A stretch of 64,000 bases of DNA from Comamonas serinivorans (GCF_002158865.1 NZ_CP021455.1:682001-746000), one strand, 5' to 3'; counted from the stretch's first letter, positions 35,127 to 44,220 are shown. The notes: generated by a model not told the origin, from the letters alone. Numbers and translations: made by a program.

Positions 35127-36119
35127 ATGGACGCCGCTCCTCAACCGCCTCGCCTGCTCACACGCTTGCGCGAGCATTTGCGGGCGCGGCATTACAGCAT
35201 CCGCACCGAGGCGGCCTATGTGGACTGGGTGCGCCGCTTCATCCTCTTTCATGGCAAACGGCACCCGCAGGAGATGGGGGCAGTCGAGGTCGAAGCGTTC
35301 CTCACCCATTTGGCGGTGGCGCGGCAGGTGTCGGCTTCGACGCAGAACCAGGCCAAGGCGGCCATCCTGTACCTGTACAAGCAGGTGTTGCAGATTGAGT
35401 TGCCCTGGCTGGACGAGGTGGTGCAGGCCAAACAGCCCCGGCGGTTGCCCGTGGTACTGACGCCCACCGAGGTGCGCGAGTTGCTGCTGCACATGGAGGG
35501 AACCCCCGCGCTGGTGGCCCAGTTGCTCTATGGCACAGGCATGCGCCTGCTGGAAGCCTTGCGCCTGCGCGTGAAGGACATCGAGTTCGAGCGGCGCGAA
35601 ATCGTGGTGCGCGAGGGCAAGGGCAACAAGGACCGGGTGACCGTGCTGCCCGAGAACCTGATCGCGCCACTGCAGGCCCAGTTGAACAAAGCGCGGGCCC
35701 TGCACGACAAGGATGTGCTGGCCGGCCTTGGCCGTGTGCACTTGCCCCATGCGCTGGCCGTGAAATACCCCGATGCCGATCGCAGTTGGGCGTGGCAGTG
35801 GGTGTTTCCTTCGCCGGTGCGCTCGACCGACCCTCGGCCCGATGCACGCACGGGTGAGCTGCTGGAGCGGCGGCACCACGTCTACCCCGAGTCGGTACAG
35901 CGCGGTGTGCGCGAAGCCGCCAGGCGTGCGCAGCTGAGCAAGCCGGTGTCGCCCCATGTGCTGCGGCACTCGTTTGCCACGCACCTGCTGCAGGCGGGCT
36001 ACGACATCCGCACCGTGCAGGAGCTGCTGGGTCATGCGGATGTGAGCACCACCATGATCTACACCCACGTGATGAACAAGGGCGGGCGCGGCATCCTCAG
36101 CCCGCTGGATACCTTGTGA
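35127..36119 (+). CDS. intI: Integron integrase (tyrosine recombinase)
   Basis: 330 residues from the ATG at 35127; matches IntI1 in length and N-terminus. A start at 35076 would make the inverted repeat coding. Catalytic set R140, K168, H277, R280, H303, Y312. The integron-specific additional patch is present (about 206-228, LPHALAVKYPDADRSWAWQW). Recombines attC hairpins with attI to insert and shuffle cassettes. Divergent from its array, the usual layout. GC matches the chromosome, arguing for a long-resident chromosomal integron. Confidence 0.96.
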   Translation: MDAAPQPPRLLTRLREHLRARHYSIRTEAAYVDWVRRFILFHGKRHPQEMGAVEVEAFLTHLAVARQVSASTQNQAKAAILYLYKQVLQIELPWLDEVVQAKQPRRLPVVLTPTEVRELLLHMEGTPALVAQLLYGTGMRLLEALRLRVKDIEFERREIVVREGKGNKDRVTVLPENLIAPLQAQLNKARALHDKDVLAGLGRVHLPHALAVKYPDADRSWAWQWVFPSPVRSTDPRPDARTGELLERRHHVYPESVQRGVREAARRAQLSKPVSPHVLRHSFATHLLQAGYDIRTVQELLGHADVSTTMIYTHVMNKGGRGILSPLDTL

Positions 36120-36277
36120 CCAAGCGAAAGGCGGCCTGTGCCGACACTGGCGAGGCCATTGCCACCTGCCGCGTGCGGCCCGCTCAGGCTGCACACCCTG
36201 AATGTGACGGGTCACGCATCGCCAGCCGGTGGGCGTCATCTCACCTCATGGCCGTGGCGATGTGATTCAAATTGGGT

Positions 36278-36325
36278 GGTATTGGCCTGCATTTTCCATT
36301 TTTATATCGCCTGCAAGTGCATACC
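36278..36325. repeat. 48-bp palindromic intergenic element, copy 12 (divergent)
   Basis: Exact spacing with ends GGTATT / CATACC but AT-rich, poorly paired centre. Between intI and the convergent acyl-CoA dehydrogenase gene. Confidence 0.6.
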
Positions 36326-36360
36326 CTAATCCCATTGGGCACCCCAAGGCAGCCCAAGCC

Positions 36361-37518
36361 TCACACCACCCCCAGCTGCCGCGCGGCCAGCTCTTTCATG
36401 ATTTCCTCGGTGCCGCCGCCGATGGTGAGCACCTTGACCTCGCGATAGAGCCGCTCGACCACGGTGCCGCGCATGAAGCCCATGCCGCCCAGGATCTGCA
36501 CACCGGCGTCGGCGCAGAACTGGAAGGTTTGCGTGGCCTGGTTTTTCAGCATGCAGACGGACGCCACCCAGGCGGCGTCGTTGATCCCGGCATCGGCCTG
36601 CGCGACCACGTGGTCCAGCCAGGCGCCGGTGGCCTGGATGCGCTGCTGCATGTCGACCAGCTTGTGGCGGATCACCTGGTGCTCGACCAGCGCACTGCCG
36701 AAGGCCTGGCGCTGTTGCGCCCAGGCCAGCGCCTCATCGTAGCAGGCTTCGGCATACCCCAGGGCCGAGCTGGCGATGCCGTAACGCTCGCTGTTGAAGT
36801 TGCCCATGATGGCGCGGAAGCCCTTGTGCTCTTCGCCCAGCAGGTAGCGCGCGGGCACGCGCACCTCGTCAAAGCGCAGGTGTGCCGTGTCCGACGCCAG
36901 CCAGCCCATTTTGTCGAGCCGGGTGCGCGACAGGCCGCGGCTGTCGCCTGGCACCAGCAGCAGGCTGATGCCGCCGGCGCCCTTGCTGGCGGGGTCGGTG
37001 CGCACCGCCAGCGTGATCCAGTCGGCCCGCATGCCCGAGGTGATGAAGATTTTCTCGCCGTTGACCACGTAGTCGTCGCCCTCGCGGCGGGCGTGGGTCT
37101 TGAGTGCGGCCACGTCCGAGCCGCCGCCCGGTTCGGTGATGGCGAGCGCCGAGATGCGTTCGCCCGCCAGCACTTCGGGCACCACCTCGCGCTTGAGGGC
37201 CTCGCTGCCCAGCGCGATGACCGGCGGCAGGCCGATGCCGTGCGACATCAGGCTGGACAAGGTGCCGCCCGCGGCGGCGTGGCGCGCCAGCGTGCGCGAC
37301 AAGGCCACGCGCAGGGCGCGCGGCGCGGGGGTGCCGCCGTACGCCTCGGGGTAGCCCAGGCCGAGAAAGCCCAGCTCGGCCGCACGCTTGTACAGCGCGC
37401 GCGGAAACTCGCCGGCCGCATCCCAGGCCGAGGCATGGGGCGCGATTTCGGTGCGTGCAAAGCGCTGGGCCGCGGTGACGAGGGCGTCGCGGGCTTCGGC
37501 CAATTCAGAGGGGGTCAT
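36361..37518 (-). CDS. Acyl-CoA dehydrogenase
   Basis: 385 residues from the ATG at 37518. Standard FAD-dependent fold: N-terminal helices; the middle beta domain with the ALAITEPGGGSDVAAL flavin motif (about 120-135); and a C-terminal helical domain ending GGGTEEIMKELAARQLG, where the TEEI segment is typical. Oxidises an acyl-CoA to the enoyl-CoA in fatty- or branched-chain catabolism. Stands between the integrase and an aldo-keto reductase gene as ordinary chromosome, apparently not a cassette. Confidence 0.92.
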   Translation of the reverse strand: MTPSELAEARDALVTAAQRFARTEIAPHASAWDAAGEFPRALYKRAAELGFLGLGYPEAYGGTPAPRALRVALSRTLARHAAAGGTLSSLMSHGIGLPPVIALGSEALKREVVPEVLAGERISALAITEPGGGSDVAALKTHARREGDDYVVNGEKIFITSGMRADWITLAVRTDPASKGAGGISLLLVPGDSRGLSRTRLDKMGWLASDTAHLRFDEVRVPARYLLGEEHKGFRAIMGNFNSERYGIASSALGYAEACYDEALAWAQQRQAFGSALVEHQVIRHKLVDMQQRIQATGAWLDHVVAQADAGINDAAWVASVCMLKNQATQTFQFCADAGVQILGGMGFMRGTVVERLYREVKVLTIGGGTEEIMKELAARQLGVV

Positions 37519-37730
37519 GCAGGGTCCGGGTTGAGGCGCGCGAGGCGCGGCCCCCTCAGGCGATGGGGCCGGCCACGCGGGTGGCAGAGGACGCTGGTGC
37601 CCGGTTGGGGCGGTGGCGTTCGCGGGCCGCCCGGGTCCGGCGCGGACCAGCACGAAACGGAACCACTCTAGCAACGGGACCGGCCCGTGGCCGTTGTGTC
37701 GGCGACACGGTGCTTACACCAATGTTGGGC

Positions 37731-37778
37731 AGTATGGATGATCTTCCGTTTGTCAATCAACGGATATGCTTGCATACT
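37731..37778. repeat. 48-bp palindromic intergenic element, copy 13
   Basis: Ends AGTATG / CATACT; inner stem TCCGT / ACGGA. In the 456-bp gap between divergent genes; the rest of that gap shows no gene. Confidence 0.9.
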
Positions 37779-37974
37779 ACGCATGATTGGCGCGGCCACC
37801 TGTGCGCCATGGCGTGTGGCGGCAGGTGGCCGGGTGCTGCCGACCTCGATCAGCGCCGGCCAGATCGGCTGGATCGCCGCGCGCTGACCCGGCGTGGCCA
37901 CCCGGGCCGGCGCGGGTGACAGGGCAGGCATCCTGGCGGCGGCACAATCGACCGCTTCACAAAGGAGTCCCTGC

Positions 37975-39036
37975 ATGAAAGTCGTCACCCTGGGCCAGAG
38001 CGACCTGCGCGTGCCCCACATCTGCCTGGGCACCATGACCTTCGGCGAACAGGTGCCGCAGGCCGAGGCTCACGCCATCCTCAGCCGCTCGCTCGAACTG
38101 GGCGTGAACTTCTTCGACACGGCCGAGATGTATGCCGTGCCCGCGCGCGCCGAAACCTATGGCGCGACCGAGACCATCCTCGGCAACTGGTTCGCCGCCA
38201 ACCCCGGCAAGCGCCAGCAGGTGGTGCTGGCCACCAAGGTGGCCGGCCCCTCGCGCGGCATGCCGTGGATCCGCGACGGCCTGGGGATGACGCCGCAAGA
38301 CATCGCCCGCTCGTGCGAGGGCAGCCTGCGCCGCCTGCAGACCGACGTCATCGACCTCTACCAGATCCACTGGCCCGAGCGCCATGTGCCGGCCTTCGGC
38401 GCCATCGCCTACCAGCCCGAGAAGGAAACCAGCCAGACGCCCATCCACGACCAGCTGGAAGCGCTGGGCAAACTGGTGAAGGCCGGCAAGGTCCGCCACA
38501 TCGGCCTGTCGAACGAAACGCCCTACGGCGTGCACGAGTTCGTGCGGCTGGCCGAGCAGCATGGCCTGCCGCGCGTGGTCAGCACCCAGAACGCCTACTG
38601 CCTGGTCAACCGCCAGTACGAAAACGCACTGGACGAGACCAACCACCGCCTGGGCGTGAGCCTGCTGGCCTATTCGCCGCTGGCCTTTGGCCTGCTGACC
38701 GGCAAGTACGACGAAACCGGCACCGGCGATGGCCTGGACCCGGCGCTGGGCCGCATCGCCCGCTTTGCCAGCGTGCGCAAGCAGCGCTGGGGCCGCCAGC
38801 CCGCGCTGGATGCCGCGCGGCTGTACAACCAGCTCGCGCGCGACCACGGCCTGACGCCCACGCAGTTGGCCCTGGCGTTCTGTGCCCACAAGTGGCAGGT
38901 GGCCAGCACCATCATCGGCGTCACCTCGCTGGCGCAACTCGAAGAAGACGTCAAGGCGTTCGAGCTGCCCCTGTCGCCCGAGCTGATGAAGGCCATCGAC
39001 GCCATTCGCCAGGTGCACCGCGACCCGGCGGCGTGA
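37975..39036 (+). CDS. Aldo/keto reductase, Tas-like
   Basis: 353 residues from the ATG at 37975 with AAAGGAG upstream. TIM-barrel AKR: catalytic Asp/Tyr in FFDTAEMYA, Lys in LATKVAG, His in LYQIHWPE, and C-terminal NADPH motif. Length and the insertion near 130-150 match the E. coli Tas subgroup, NADPH-dependent reductases of unclear substrate. Immediately left of the second attC cluster. Confidence 0.92.
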   Translation: MKVVTLGQSDLRVPHICLGTMTFGEQVPQAEAHAILSRSLELGVNFFDTAEMYAVPARAETYGATETILGNWFAANPGKRQQVVLATKVAGPSRGMPWIRDGLGMTPQDIARSCEGSLRRLQTDVIDLYQIHWPERHVPAFGAIAYQPEKETSQTPIHDQLEALGKLVKAGKVRHIGLSNETPYGVHEFVRLAEQHGLPRVVSTQNAYCLVNRQYENALDETNHRLGVSLLAYSPLAFGLLTGKYDETGTGDGLDPALGRIARFASVRKQRWGRQPALDAARLYNQLARDHGLTPTQLALAFCAHKWQVASTIIGVTSLAQLEEDVKAFELPLSPELMKAIDAIRQVHRDPAA

Positions 39037-39125
39037 GGGTGTCGCCAGCGGTACCGCTCCTTGTCTGTTTTCAGGTCGAGAAGAAGCTAAAGGACAGAGG
39101 TCAGATCTCTGTTGCTAAAGCAGGC

Positions 39126-39194
39126 GGCTAACCATTCCATCGAGAGGACGCTGTCCGGCAAGCCGGCCAGCGCCTCTCATGTCAAACGTTAGCC
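39126..39194 (+). repeat. attC at the left boundary of the second cluster
   Basis: Cores GGCTAAC and GTTAGCC, 69 bp, arms GAGAGGACGCTG / CAGCGCCTCTC. No cassette ORF precedes it, so it marks the end of a lost cassette. Confidence 0.85.
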
Positions 39195-39211
39195 GTCTCG
39201 TATCCCGCGTC

Positions 39212-39511
39212 ATGCAGGCACGCATTCATTCCAGCGCTTCGCCTTTCTCCCAGGTTTCTTCTCGCGGGTTTTGGCGCTGCGCTGGGCTTCGCTTGCGTTG
39301 GTTGGATCGATTTCAAGTCTTTTTGGCCGCTGGCGCCCGTTTATCCAGCGCCGCCTGCTATCTTTCTTGCAGCGCTGCTCCGCTTCCGTGGCCCAGCGCT
39401 TTTCCGTGGGCTGCGCACGTCTGCACATCGCGGCGCTCCCTCTTTGCCTTCTGGCCTAACCATTCGGTCAAGCCGATCCGCCTTCGGCGGCCGGCTTACT
39501 TCCGCCGTTAG
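39212..39511 (+). CDS. Second cluster cassette: hypothetical, paralogue of cassette 5
   Basis: 99 residues from the ATG at 39212; an ATG inside the attC (39179) is an alternative. Trp/Arg/Ser/Ala-rich, similar in its last 50 residues to the cassette at 33074 in the other array. Stop inside the attC core. Coding status uncertain. Confidence 0.45.
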   Translation: MQARIHSSASPFSQVSSRGFWRCAGLRLRWLDRFQVFLAAGARLSSAACYLSCSAAPLPWPSAFPWAAHVCTSRRSLFAFWPNHSVKPIRLRRPAYFRR

Positions 39512-39513
39512 CC
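39454..39513 (+). repeat. attC, second cluster
   Basis: Cores GCCTAAC and GTTAGCC; AAGCCGATCCGCC / GGCGGCCGGCTT stem with a TTC tip. Confidence 0.9.
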
Positions 39514-39525
39514 ACAACACAACGC

Positions 39526-40023
39526 ATGTCAGAAGAAAAAAACTTAGAGCTTCTTAAAATTCGAATCTCCATATGGGAGAAAGTTGTTGATGTACAAATG
39601 CATTTCAATGATTTATGTTTGAGAATTAGAAGTTTCTCAATATCGATACTTGGCGTATTGCTTGGAGCCGCAGCAATCGCCTACAGATTTGCCGGCCATG
39701 TCAGCATCTTTGATTATAAAATACCTACCGCATCAATATTTATTGCTATTTCAGTAGTTGTTTGGCTTGCTTTTTATCTCATGGATAGATTTTGGTATCA
39801 TGAATTGCTTAAAGGCGCTGTTCACCATGCGCAGAAAATTGAAGAATCACTAAAGCAATTTACTCCTGAAATTGAGCTTGCAAATTCCATCAGAGAGCAA
39901 AGTCATAAATCTCTAAAAATGAATGCCGCAAAAAAGTTGAACATTTTTTATTTGAGTATTTTATTTGTTCAGTTGCTCGCACTTGCTTTTCTTTCCACAG
40001 ACATTGTCAAAGTTTCTGGCTAA
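39526..40023 (+). CDS. Second cluster cassette: multi-pass membrane protein
   Basis: 165 residues, strongly AT-rich. Charged helical start, then helices at about 36-55, 65-85 and 143-160 with a coiled segment between. Resembles SLATT-type or other small membrane effectors in layout (two central helices and a helical tail), but I cannot place it in a family. Stop inside the attC core. Confidence 0.7.
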   Translation: MSEEKNLELLKIRISIWEKVVDVQMHFNDLCLRIRSFSISILGVLLGAAAIAYRFAGHVSIFDYKIPTASIFIAISVVVWLAFYLMDRFWYHELLKGAVHHAQKIEESLKQFTPEIELANSIREQSHKSLKMNAAKKLNIFYLSILFVQLLALAFLSTDIVKVSG

Positions 40024-40078
40024 CATAGCGCTCAAGCGGACCGGCCTTCGGCCGGCTCGCTTAGCTACTTCGTTAGGC
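40018..40078 (+). repeat. attC, second cluster
   Basis: Cores GGCTAAC and GTTAGGC; GGACCGGCC / GGCCGGCTC type stem. Confidence 0.9.
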
Positions 40079-40099
40079 CTCAGAACCCACTACTCCCGC

Positions 40100-41383
40100 A
40101 TGCGAAGACTACTTGCAACCGACCTTGGCATCTGGCCGATGATCCAAAGTCAAGAGCGCGCCTCGGACATGATGGTGAACAGTTCGGCTTATTGGGCGCG
40201 ACTGGCCGACTACCTTCTCATGTACGACCAGATCGTAATCCCGACCGGGAATCTGCAGATCCTGTCTGTGCTCAGGTTTATGCTGGGCGACGATGTCCTT
40301 CTCGAACTTCTAGAGACAAGAACAATCGTCTTCGCCCGATTCGATCAGTGGTTCGGATACGTCGGTACTGCCGGCGTCATCTTCTTCAAGGTCGGAGACG
40401 GACCCGAGAATCAACGATCGACTCCCAATTTGGCTACGGGCCACTTCTTGCCACTCGATAAGGCAGTCGATGCCGTGTTCTTAGCCATGAACCCGCCATC
40501 GACGACCGAAACTAGGCAGAGGTACAAGACACTCCTGCTGGACCGCACGGCGCAGCTTGCAACGGAATCACTTCTAGAGGGAGTTCGCGCTGAGGCCTAT
40601 CGCGATATCAGGGACAGTCCGTACCTGCAGGCGTTGTTGTCTGTGCGTAATGGCGGTCGTGCCATTGAGAACTTGAAAGGAAGCAAGGCAGATACGGTTA
40701 CCGTCTTCAACCCTCACGTCCCAGCCGAGAAGAATGATCCGCCTGAAATCAGAGCAGTCCTCCGTGTCGTGTTTGAAAACTTCCTTCTTGGTATAGGCGG
40801 CAAGACGGAGGTGAACGAACTCACAGGTGACTCGTCATCTCTTTCTGTTCTGCAAGCAAAGGGGCAGAGGCTTGGCTTCTCACCGCATGGTCGTGAAGCC
40901 TTCGCCCAAATTCAGCAAGTCTCAGGCGTACCTGACATTGGGCTGGCCTTTGGCAGCAAACAGTTGACGGCTCGCCAAGTCATGAACTTACGGCAGTCGA
41001 AGCATGGTCAGGCCTTCCGAGACTGGCTTGCAGCGGGGAGCCCATCGGCAAGCGCCCAAGAAACCCTGCGACGTTACGTCGAGAGCGTCGGAAAGCCCAG
41101 TTTCTTTGAGTCGCTCCCCGCAAAGCTTCTTCGCTTCACTACTACAACTACCTGGGGGGCTCTGGAGCCGATTTCTGGAGCTGCAGTTGCTGGAGCGGAC
41201 TCGTTCCTTCTGAGCAAGTGGTTTCCTGGCACGAGCCCACGCCTGTTCATGCGACAAGCGAAGGTCGTATCTACTAACTCGCCGGTTATCAAAGCTCCGC
41301 AGCAGAAGGGGCGAGATCGCAACGCGCCTTGCTCATGCGGTAGTGGGAAAAAGTACAAGCAATGTTGCGGTAAGCTGAACTGA
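40100..41383 (+). CDS. Second cluster cassette: SEC-C zinc-motif protein
   Basis: 427 residues, long for a cassette product. No recognisable domain in the first 400 residues (mixed alpha/beta). It ends in a SEC-C motif, CSCGSGKKYKQCCG, a zinc-binding tail found on SecA and on many defence, nuclease-like or regulatory proteins. ATG at 40100 follows the attC core by about 22 nt. Function unknown; a role in defence is a guess from cassette location and SEC-C company. Confidence 0.8.
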   Translation: MRRLLATDLGIWPMIQSQERASDMMVNSSAYWARLADYLLMYDQIVIPTGNLQILSVLRFMLGDDVLLELLETRTIVFARFDQWFGYVGTAGVIFFKVGDGPENQRSTPNLATGHFLPLDKAVDAVFLAMNPPSTTETRQRYKTLLLDRTAQLATESLLEGVRAEAYRDIRDSPYLQALLSVRNGGRAIENLKGSKADTVTVFNPHVPAEKNDPPEIRAVLRVVFENFLLGIGGKTEVNELTGDSSSLSVLQAKGQRLGFSPHGREAFAQIQQVSGVPDIGLAFGSKQLTARQVMNLRQSKHGQAFRDWLAAGSPSASAQETLRRYVESVGKPSFFESLPAKLLRFTTTTTWGALEPISGAAVAGADSFLLSKWFPGTSPRLFMRQAKVVSTNSPVIKAPQQKGRDRNAPCSCGSGKKYKQCCGKLN

Positions 41384-41384
41384 G

Positions 41385-41443
41385 GCCTAACCCATCATTC
41401 CAGCGGACTGCCCTCGGCAGCCGCTGAATTCAAACTGTTAGTC
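41385..41443 (+). repeat. attC at the right end of the second cluster
   Basis: Cores GCCTAAC and GTTAGTC; stem CAGCGGACTGCC / GGCAGCCGCTG. Right boundary with ordinary chromosome. Confidence 0.88.
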
Positions 41444-41459
41444 CGCTCCAAAATCGCGC

Positions 41460-42707
41460 TCATCCCGCATCCAAGCCACGCCACTGCCGCATATCCACCC
41501 CGCTGGGCGACTGGTACAGGCGCAGCCCGAATTCGGGGAGGATGGCGATGAGGTGGTCGAACAGATCGCTTTGCACGCGCTCGTACTCCACCCAGGCCAC
41601 GGACCGGGTGAAGCAGTAGATCTCCATGGGGATGCCCTCGGCCGCCATGGCCAGCTGGCGCACCATCAGCGTTTTGTCGCTGTGGATGTCGGGGTTGGCG
41701 CGCAGGTGCGCCAACACGTAGGCGCGGAAGGTGCCCAGGTTGGTCAGGCGGCGCTGGTTGGTGGCCACCTCGGCCAGCTCGCCCAGGCGGGCGCGGCGTT
41801 CGGCGTTGGTGGCCTGCACGGCCTCGCGCTTGTCGCCCAGGTAGTCGCTGATCAGCTGCACCTGGCTCAGGCGGGTGATCTCTTGTGCATCGAGGAAGCG
41901 CACGCTGGCCGCGTCGATGAACAGGCTGCGCTTGATGCGGCGCCCGCCGCCCTCCTGCATGCCGCGCCAGTTCTTGAAACTCTCAGACATGAAGCGCCAG
42001 GTGGGGATGGTGGTGATGGTCAAGTCCCAGTTCTGCACGCGGATGGTGTTGAGGGCGATGTCGATCACCGCGCCGTCGGCGCCGGCCTGGGGCATCTCGA
42101 TCCAGTCGCCCAGGCGCACCAGGTCGTTCGAGGTGATCTGCACCCCGGCCGTGAAGGACAGCAGCGTGTCCTTGAACACCAGCATCAGCACGGCCGACAT
42201 CGCGCCCATGCCCGAGAGCACGATGAGCGGTGAGCGGTCGATCAGGCTGGCGACGATGACCACCAGCCCGATGGCCGCCAGCAGCAGCTGCGCCAGCTGG
42301 ATGTAGCTTTTGATGGAGCGCTGCTGCTGGCCCGTGACGCCGGCATGGGACAGGGTGCTGTGCAGGTACACGTCCAGCAGCTTGATGACGCCGCGCGTGA
42401 GGTGCAGCACCGTCAGCGCCAGGGCCACGTTGCGCACCACGGTGTTCATCTGGCTGGTGGGGCCCGCGAACAGCGGCAGGCCAGCCTGCACCAGCAGCGA
42501 GGGCAGGGCCTGGGTGAAGCGCTTCACCACGTCCACGTGCAGCAGGTGGGCGGCCCAGCCGCTCAGCCGCTGGCGCAGCAGGGCGGCCATGCGCCGGGCC
42601 ATCCAGGCCAGCAGCCCGCCCAGCGCACCGCTGGCCAGCACCAGCGAGCTCAGTTGCAACAGGGTTTGCCAGTGGGGATCCAGGGCGTCAAACCAGGCCA
42701 TGTCCAT
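41460..42707 (-). CDS. MscS-family mechanosensitive channel (YbdG-like)
   Basis: 415 residues. Four to five membrane helices (about 15-40, 70-115, 140-185), with the pore-lining helix and its Gly/Ala pattern near 165-195. A cytoplasmic beta domain follows (FTAGVQITSNDLVRLGDWIEM). The alpha/beta C-terminal vestibule is long. Layout and length match YbdG/MscM, which open under membrane tension during osmotic downshock. A start 6 nt later is equally possible. Confidence 0.9.
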   Translation of the reverse strand: MDMAWFDALDPHWQTLLQLSSLVLASGALGGLLAWMARRMAALLRQRLSGWAAHLLHVDVVKRFTQALPSLLVQAGLPLFAGPTSQMNTVVRNVALALTVLHLTRGVIKLLDVYLHSTLSHAGVTGQQQRSIKSYIQLAQLLLAAIGLVVIVASLIDRSPLIVLSGMGAMSAVLMLVFKDTLLSFTAGVQITSNDLVRLGDWIEMPQAGADGAVIDIALNTIRVQNWDLTITTIPTWRFMSESFKNWRGMQEGGGRRIKRSLFIDAASVRFLDAQEITRLSQVQLISDYLGDKREAVQATNAERRARLGELAEVATNQRRLTNLGTFRAYVLAHLRANPDIHSDKTLMVRQLAMAAEGIPMEIYCFTRSVAWVEYERVQSDLFDHLIAILPEFGLRLYQSPSGVDMRQWRGLDAG

Positions 42708-42915
42708 GGGCCAGAACTCCTTTCAGGAAGCGGCGCGCGCGGCGCGCAAAAAACCGTCGATTCTGCAGGCGCGGGAATGCCGGCACGCAAGCCAGGCGTT
42801 TGCGGCGGCCTTGGCAGGCGCTGGCTGGCGCATGGGCCTGCGTCTCGGCGCGGCGCATCGGCCGGCTGCCAAGCCCTGACAATCGACGCTTTCTTCACCG
42901 GCCTGGACCGCTTCC

Positions 42916-43404
42916 ATGGGCAAGAAACACGTTTCCGAAACCCCCGCCACGGCCTTGCTCAAGGCCAGGGCCGTGGCCTTCACCGAACACACCTACGACT
43001 ACGTTGAGCATGGCGGCGCCCAGCACAGCGCGGCCGTGCTGGGCTGGGACCCGCACCACGTGGTCAAGACGCTGGTCATGCAGGACGAGGCGGCCAAGCC
43101 GCTCATCGTCCTCATGCACGGCGACCGCAGCGTGTCGACCAAGAACCTGGCCCGCCAGATCGGGGCCAAGCACGTCGAGCCCTGCAAGCCCGAGGTGGCG
43201 CAGCGCCACAGCGGCTACATGGTGGGCGGCACCTCGCCGTTCGGCACCAAGCGCGACATGCCGGTCTACGTCGAAGCCGGCATCCTGGCGCTGCCGCGCA
43301 TCCTCATCAACGGCGGCCGGCGTGGCTACCTCATCGAGATCGATCCGCAGGCCTGCGTGCAGGTGCTGGCCGCCCAGCCCGTCGAGTGCGCGCTGCCGCT
43401 GTGA
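42916..43404 (+). CDS. ybaK: Cys-tRNA(Pro)/Cys-tRNA(Cys) deacylase YbaK
   Basis: 162 residues; YbaK/EbsC domain over its whole length. Conserved Lys in HHVVKTLVM and the GGTSPFGTK segment near 105-113 form the hydrolysis pocket that clears mischarged Cys-tRNA(Pro) or Ala-tRNA. Single-domain free-standing editing factor. Normal length. Confidence 0.94.
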   Translation: MGKKHVSETPATALLKARAVAFTEHTYDYVEHGGAQHSAAVLGWDPHHVVKTLVMQDEAAKPLIVLMHGDRSVSTKNLARQIGAKHVEPCKPEVAQRHSGYMVGGTSPFGTKRDMPVYVEAGILALPRILINGGRRGYLIEIDPQACVQVLAAQPVECALPL

Positions 43405-43583
43405 AGGGGCGGCCTCGCCCGACGGAGCTATTGCGCCGAGGGTCAGAGCACGGACTGCCGTGCCGTGCACAACCGCTGGGGTGGTGGGCCTGACGGGCTT
43501 CATCGCGCAGGCGGTCATCCGGGTGCGCGGTGTGCGGGGGCCGTGACGCACAATCGCAGCCGATCAGTTTTCCGGAGATTCGC

Positions 43584-44216
43584 GTGAACCCAACCCTGCT
43601 GTCCCTGCTGGCCATCGTGGCGGCCTACCTGATGGGCTCGCTGAGCTTTGCCGTGATCGTCAGCCGCGCCTTCGGCGTTGCCGATCCGCGTACCTTTGGC
43701 AGCGGCAACCCCGGCGCGACCAACGTGCTGCGCTCGGGCAACAAGAAGGCGGCGGCCGTCACGCTGCTGCTCGACGCCGTCAAAGGCTGGCTGCCGGTGG
43801 TGCTGGTGAAGGCGTTCGGCCCCGCCTACGGCCTGGGCGAGGGCACGCTGGCGCTGGTGGGCCTGGCGGCGTTCATCGGTCACCTGTACCCGGTGTTCTT
43901 CCGCTTCAAGGGCGGCAAGGGCGTGGCCACGGCAGCCGGCGTGCTGCTGGGCATCAGCGGCTGGCTGGGGGCGCTGGTGCTGGCCGTGTGGATCGCCACG
44001 GTGCTGATCTCGCGCTACTCGTCGCTGGGTGCGTTGCTGGCCGCGCTGGCGGCGCCGCTGCTCTACATCCTGGGCGACGGCCACCTGTGGGACATGCACC
44101 GCCCGGTGCTGGGCGCCGTGGGCGCCATGAGCCTGCTGCTGATCTGGCGTCACCACGAGAACATCAACCGGCTGATCGCGGGCCAGGAATCCAAGGTCGG
44201 CAAGAAGAAAAAATGA
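43584..44216 (+). CDS. plsY: Glycerol-3-phosphate acyltransferase PlsY
   Basis: 210 residues with a GTG start at 43584 preceded by GGAGA. Seven hydrophobic segments. The three PlsY motifs are present: SGNPGATNVLR (about 50-60), HLYPVFFRFKGGKGVATAAG (about 111-130) and the C-terminal RHHENINRL. Transfers the acyl group from acyl-phosphate to glycerol-3-phosphate in the inner membrane, the first step of phospholipid synthesis. Short Lys-rich tail. Confidence 0.96.
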   Translation: MNPTLLSLLAIVAAYLMGSLSFAVIVSRAFGVADPRTFGSGNPGATNVLRSGNKKAAAVTLLLDAVKGWLPVVLVKAFGPAYGLGEGTLALVGLAAFIGHLYPVFFRFKGGKGVATAAGVLLGISGWLGALVLAVWIATVLISRYSSLGALLAALAAPLLYILGDGHLWDMHRPVLGAVGAMSLLLIWRHHENINRLIAGQESKVGKKKK

Positions 44217-44220
44217 ATGG

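Noticed and set aside
30858..41443. Treating attC sites and 48-bp elements as one repeat family
   Set aside because: Different ends (RYYYAAC/GTTRRRY versus RGTAT/ATACY), different lengths, and non-overlapping locations.
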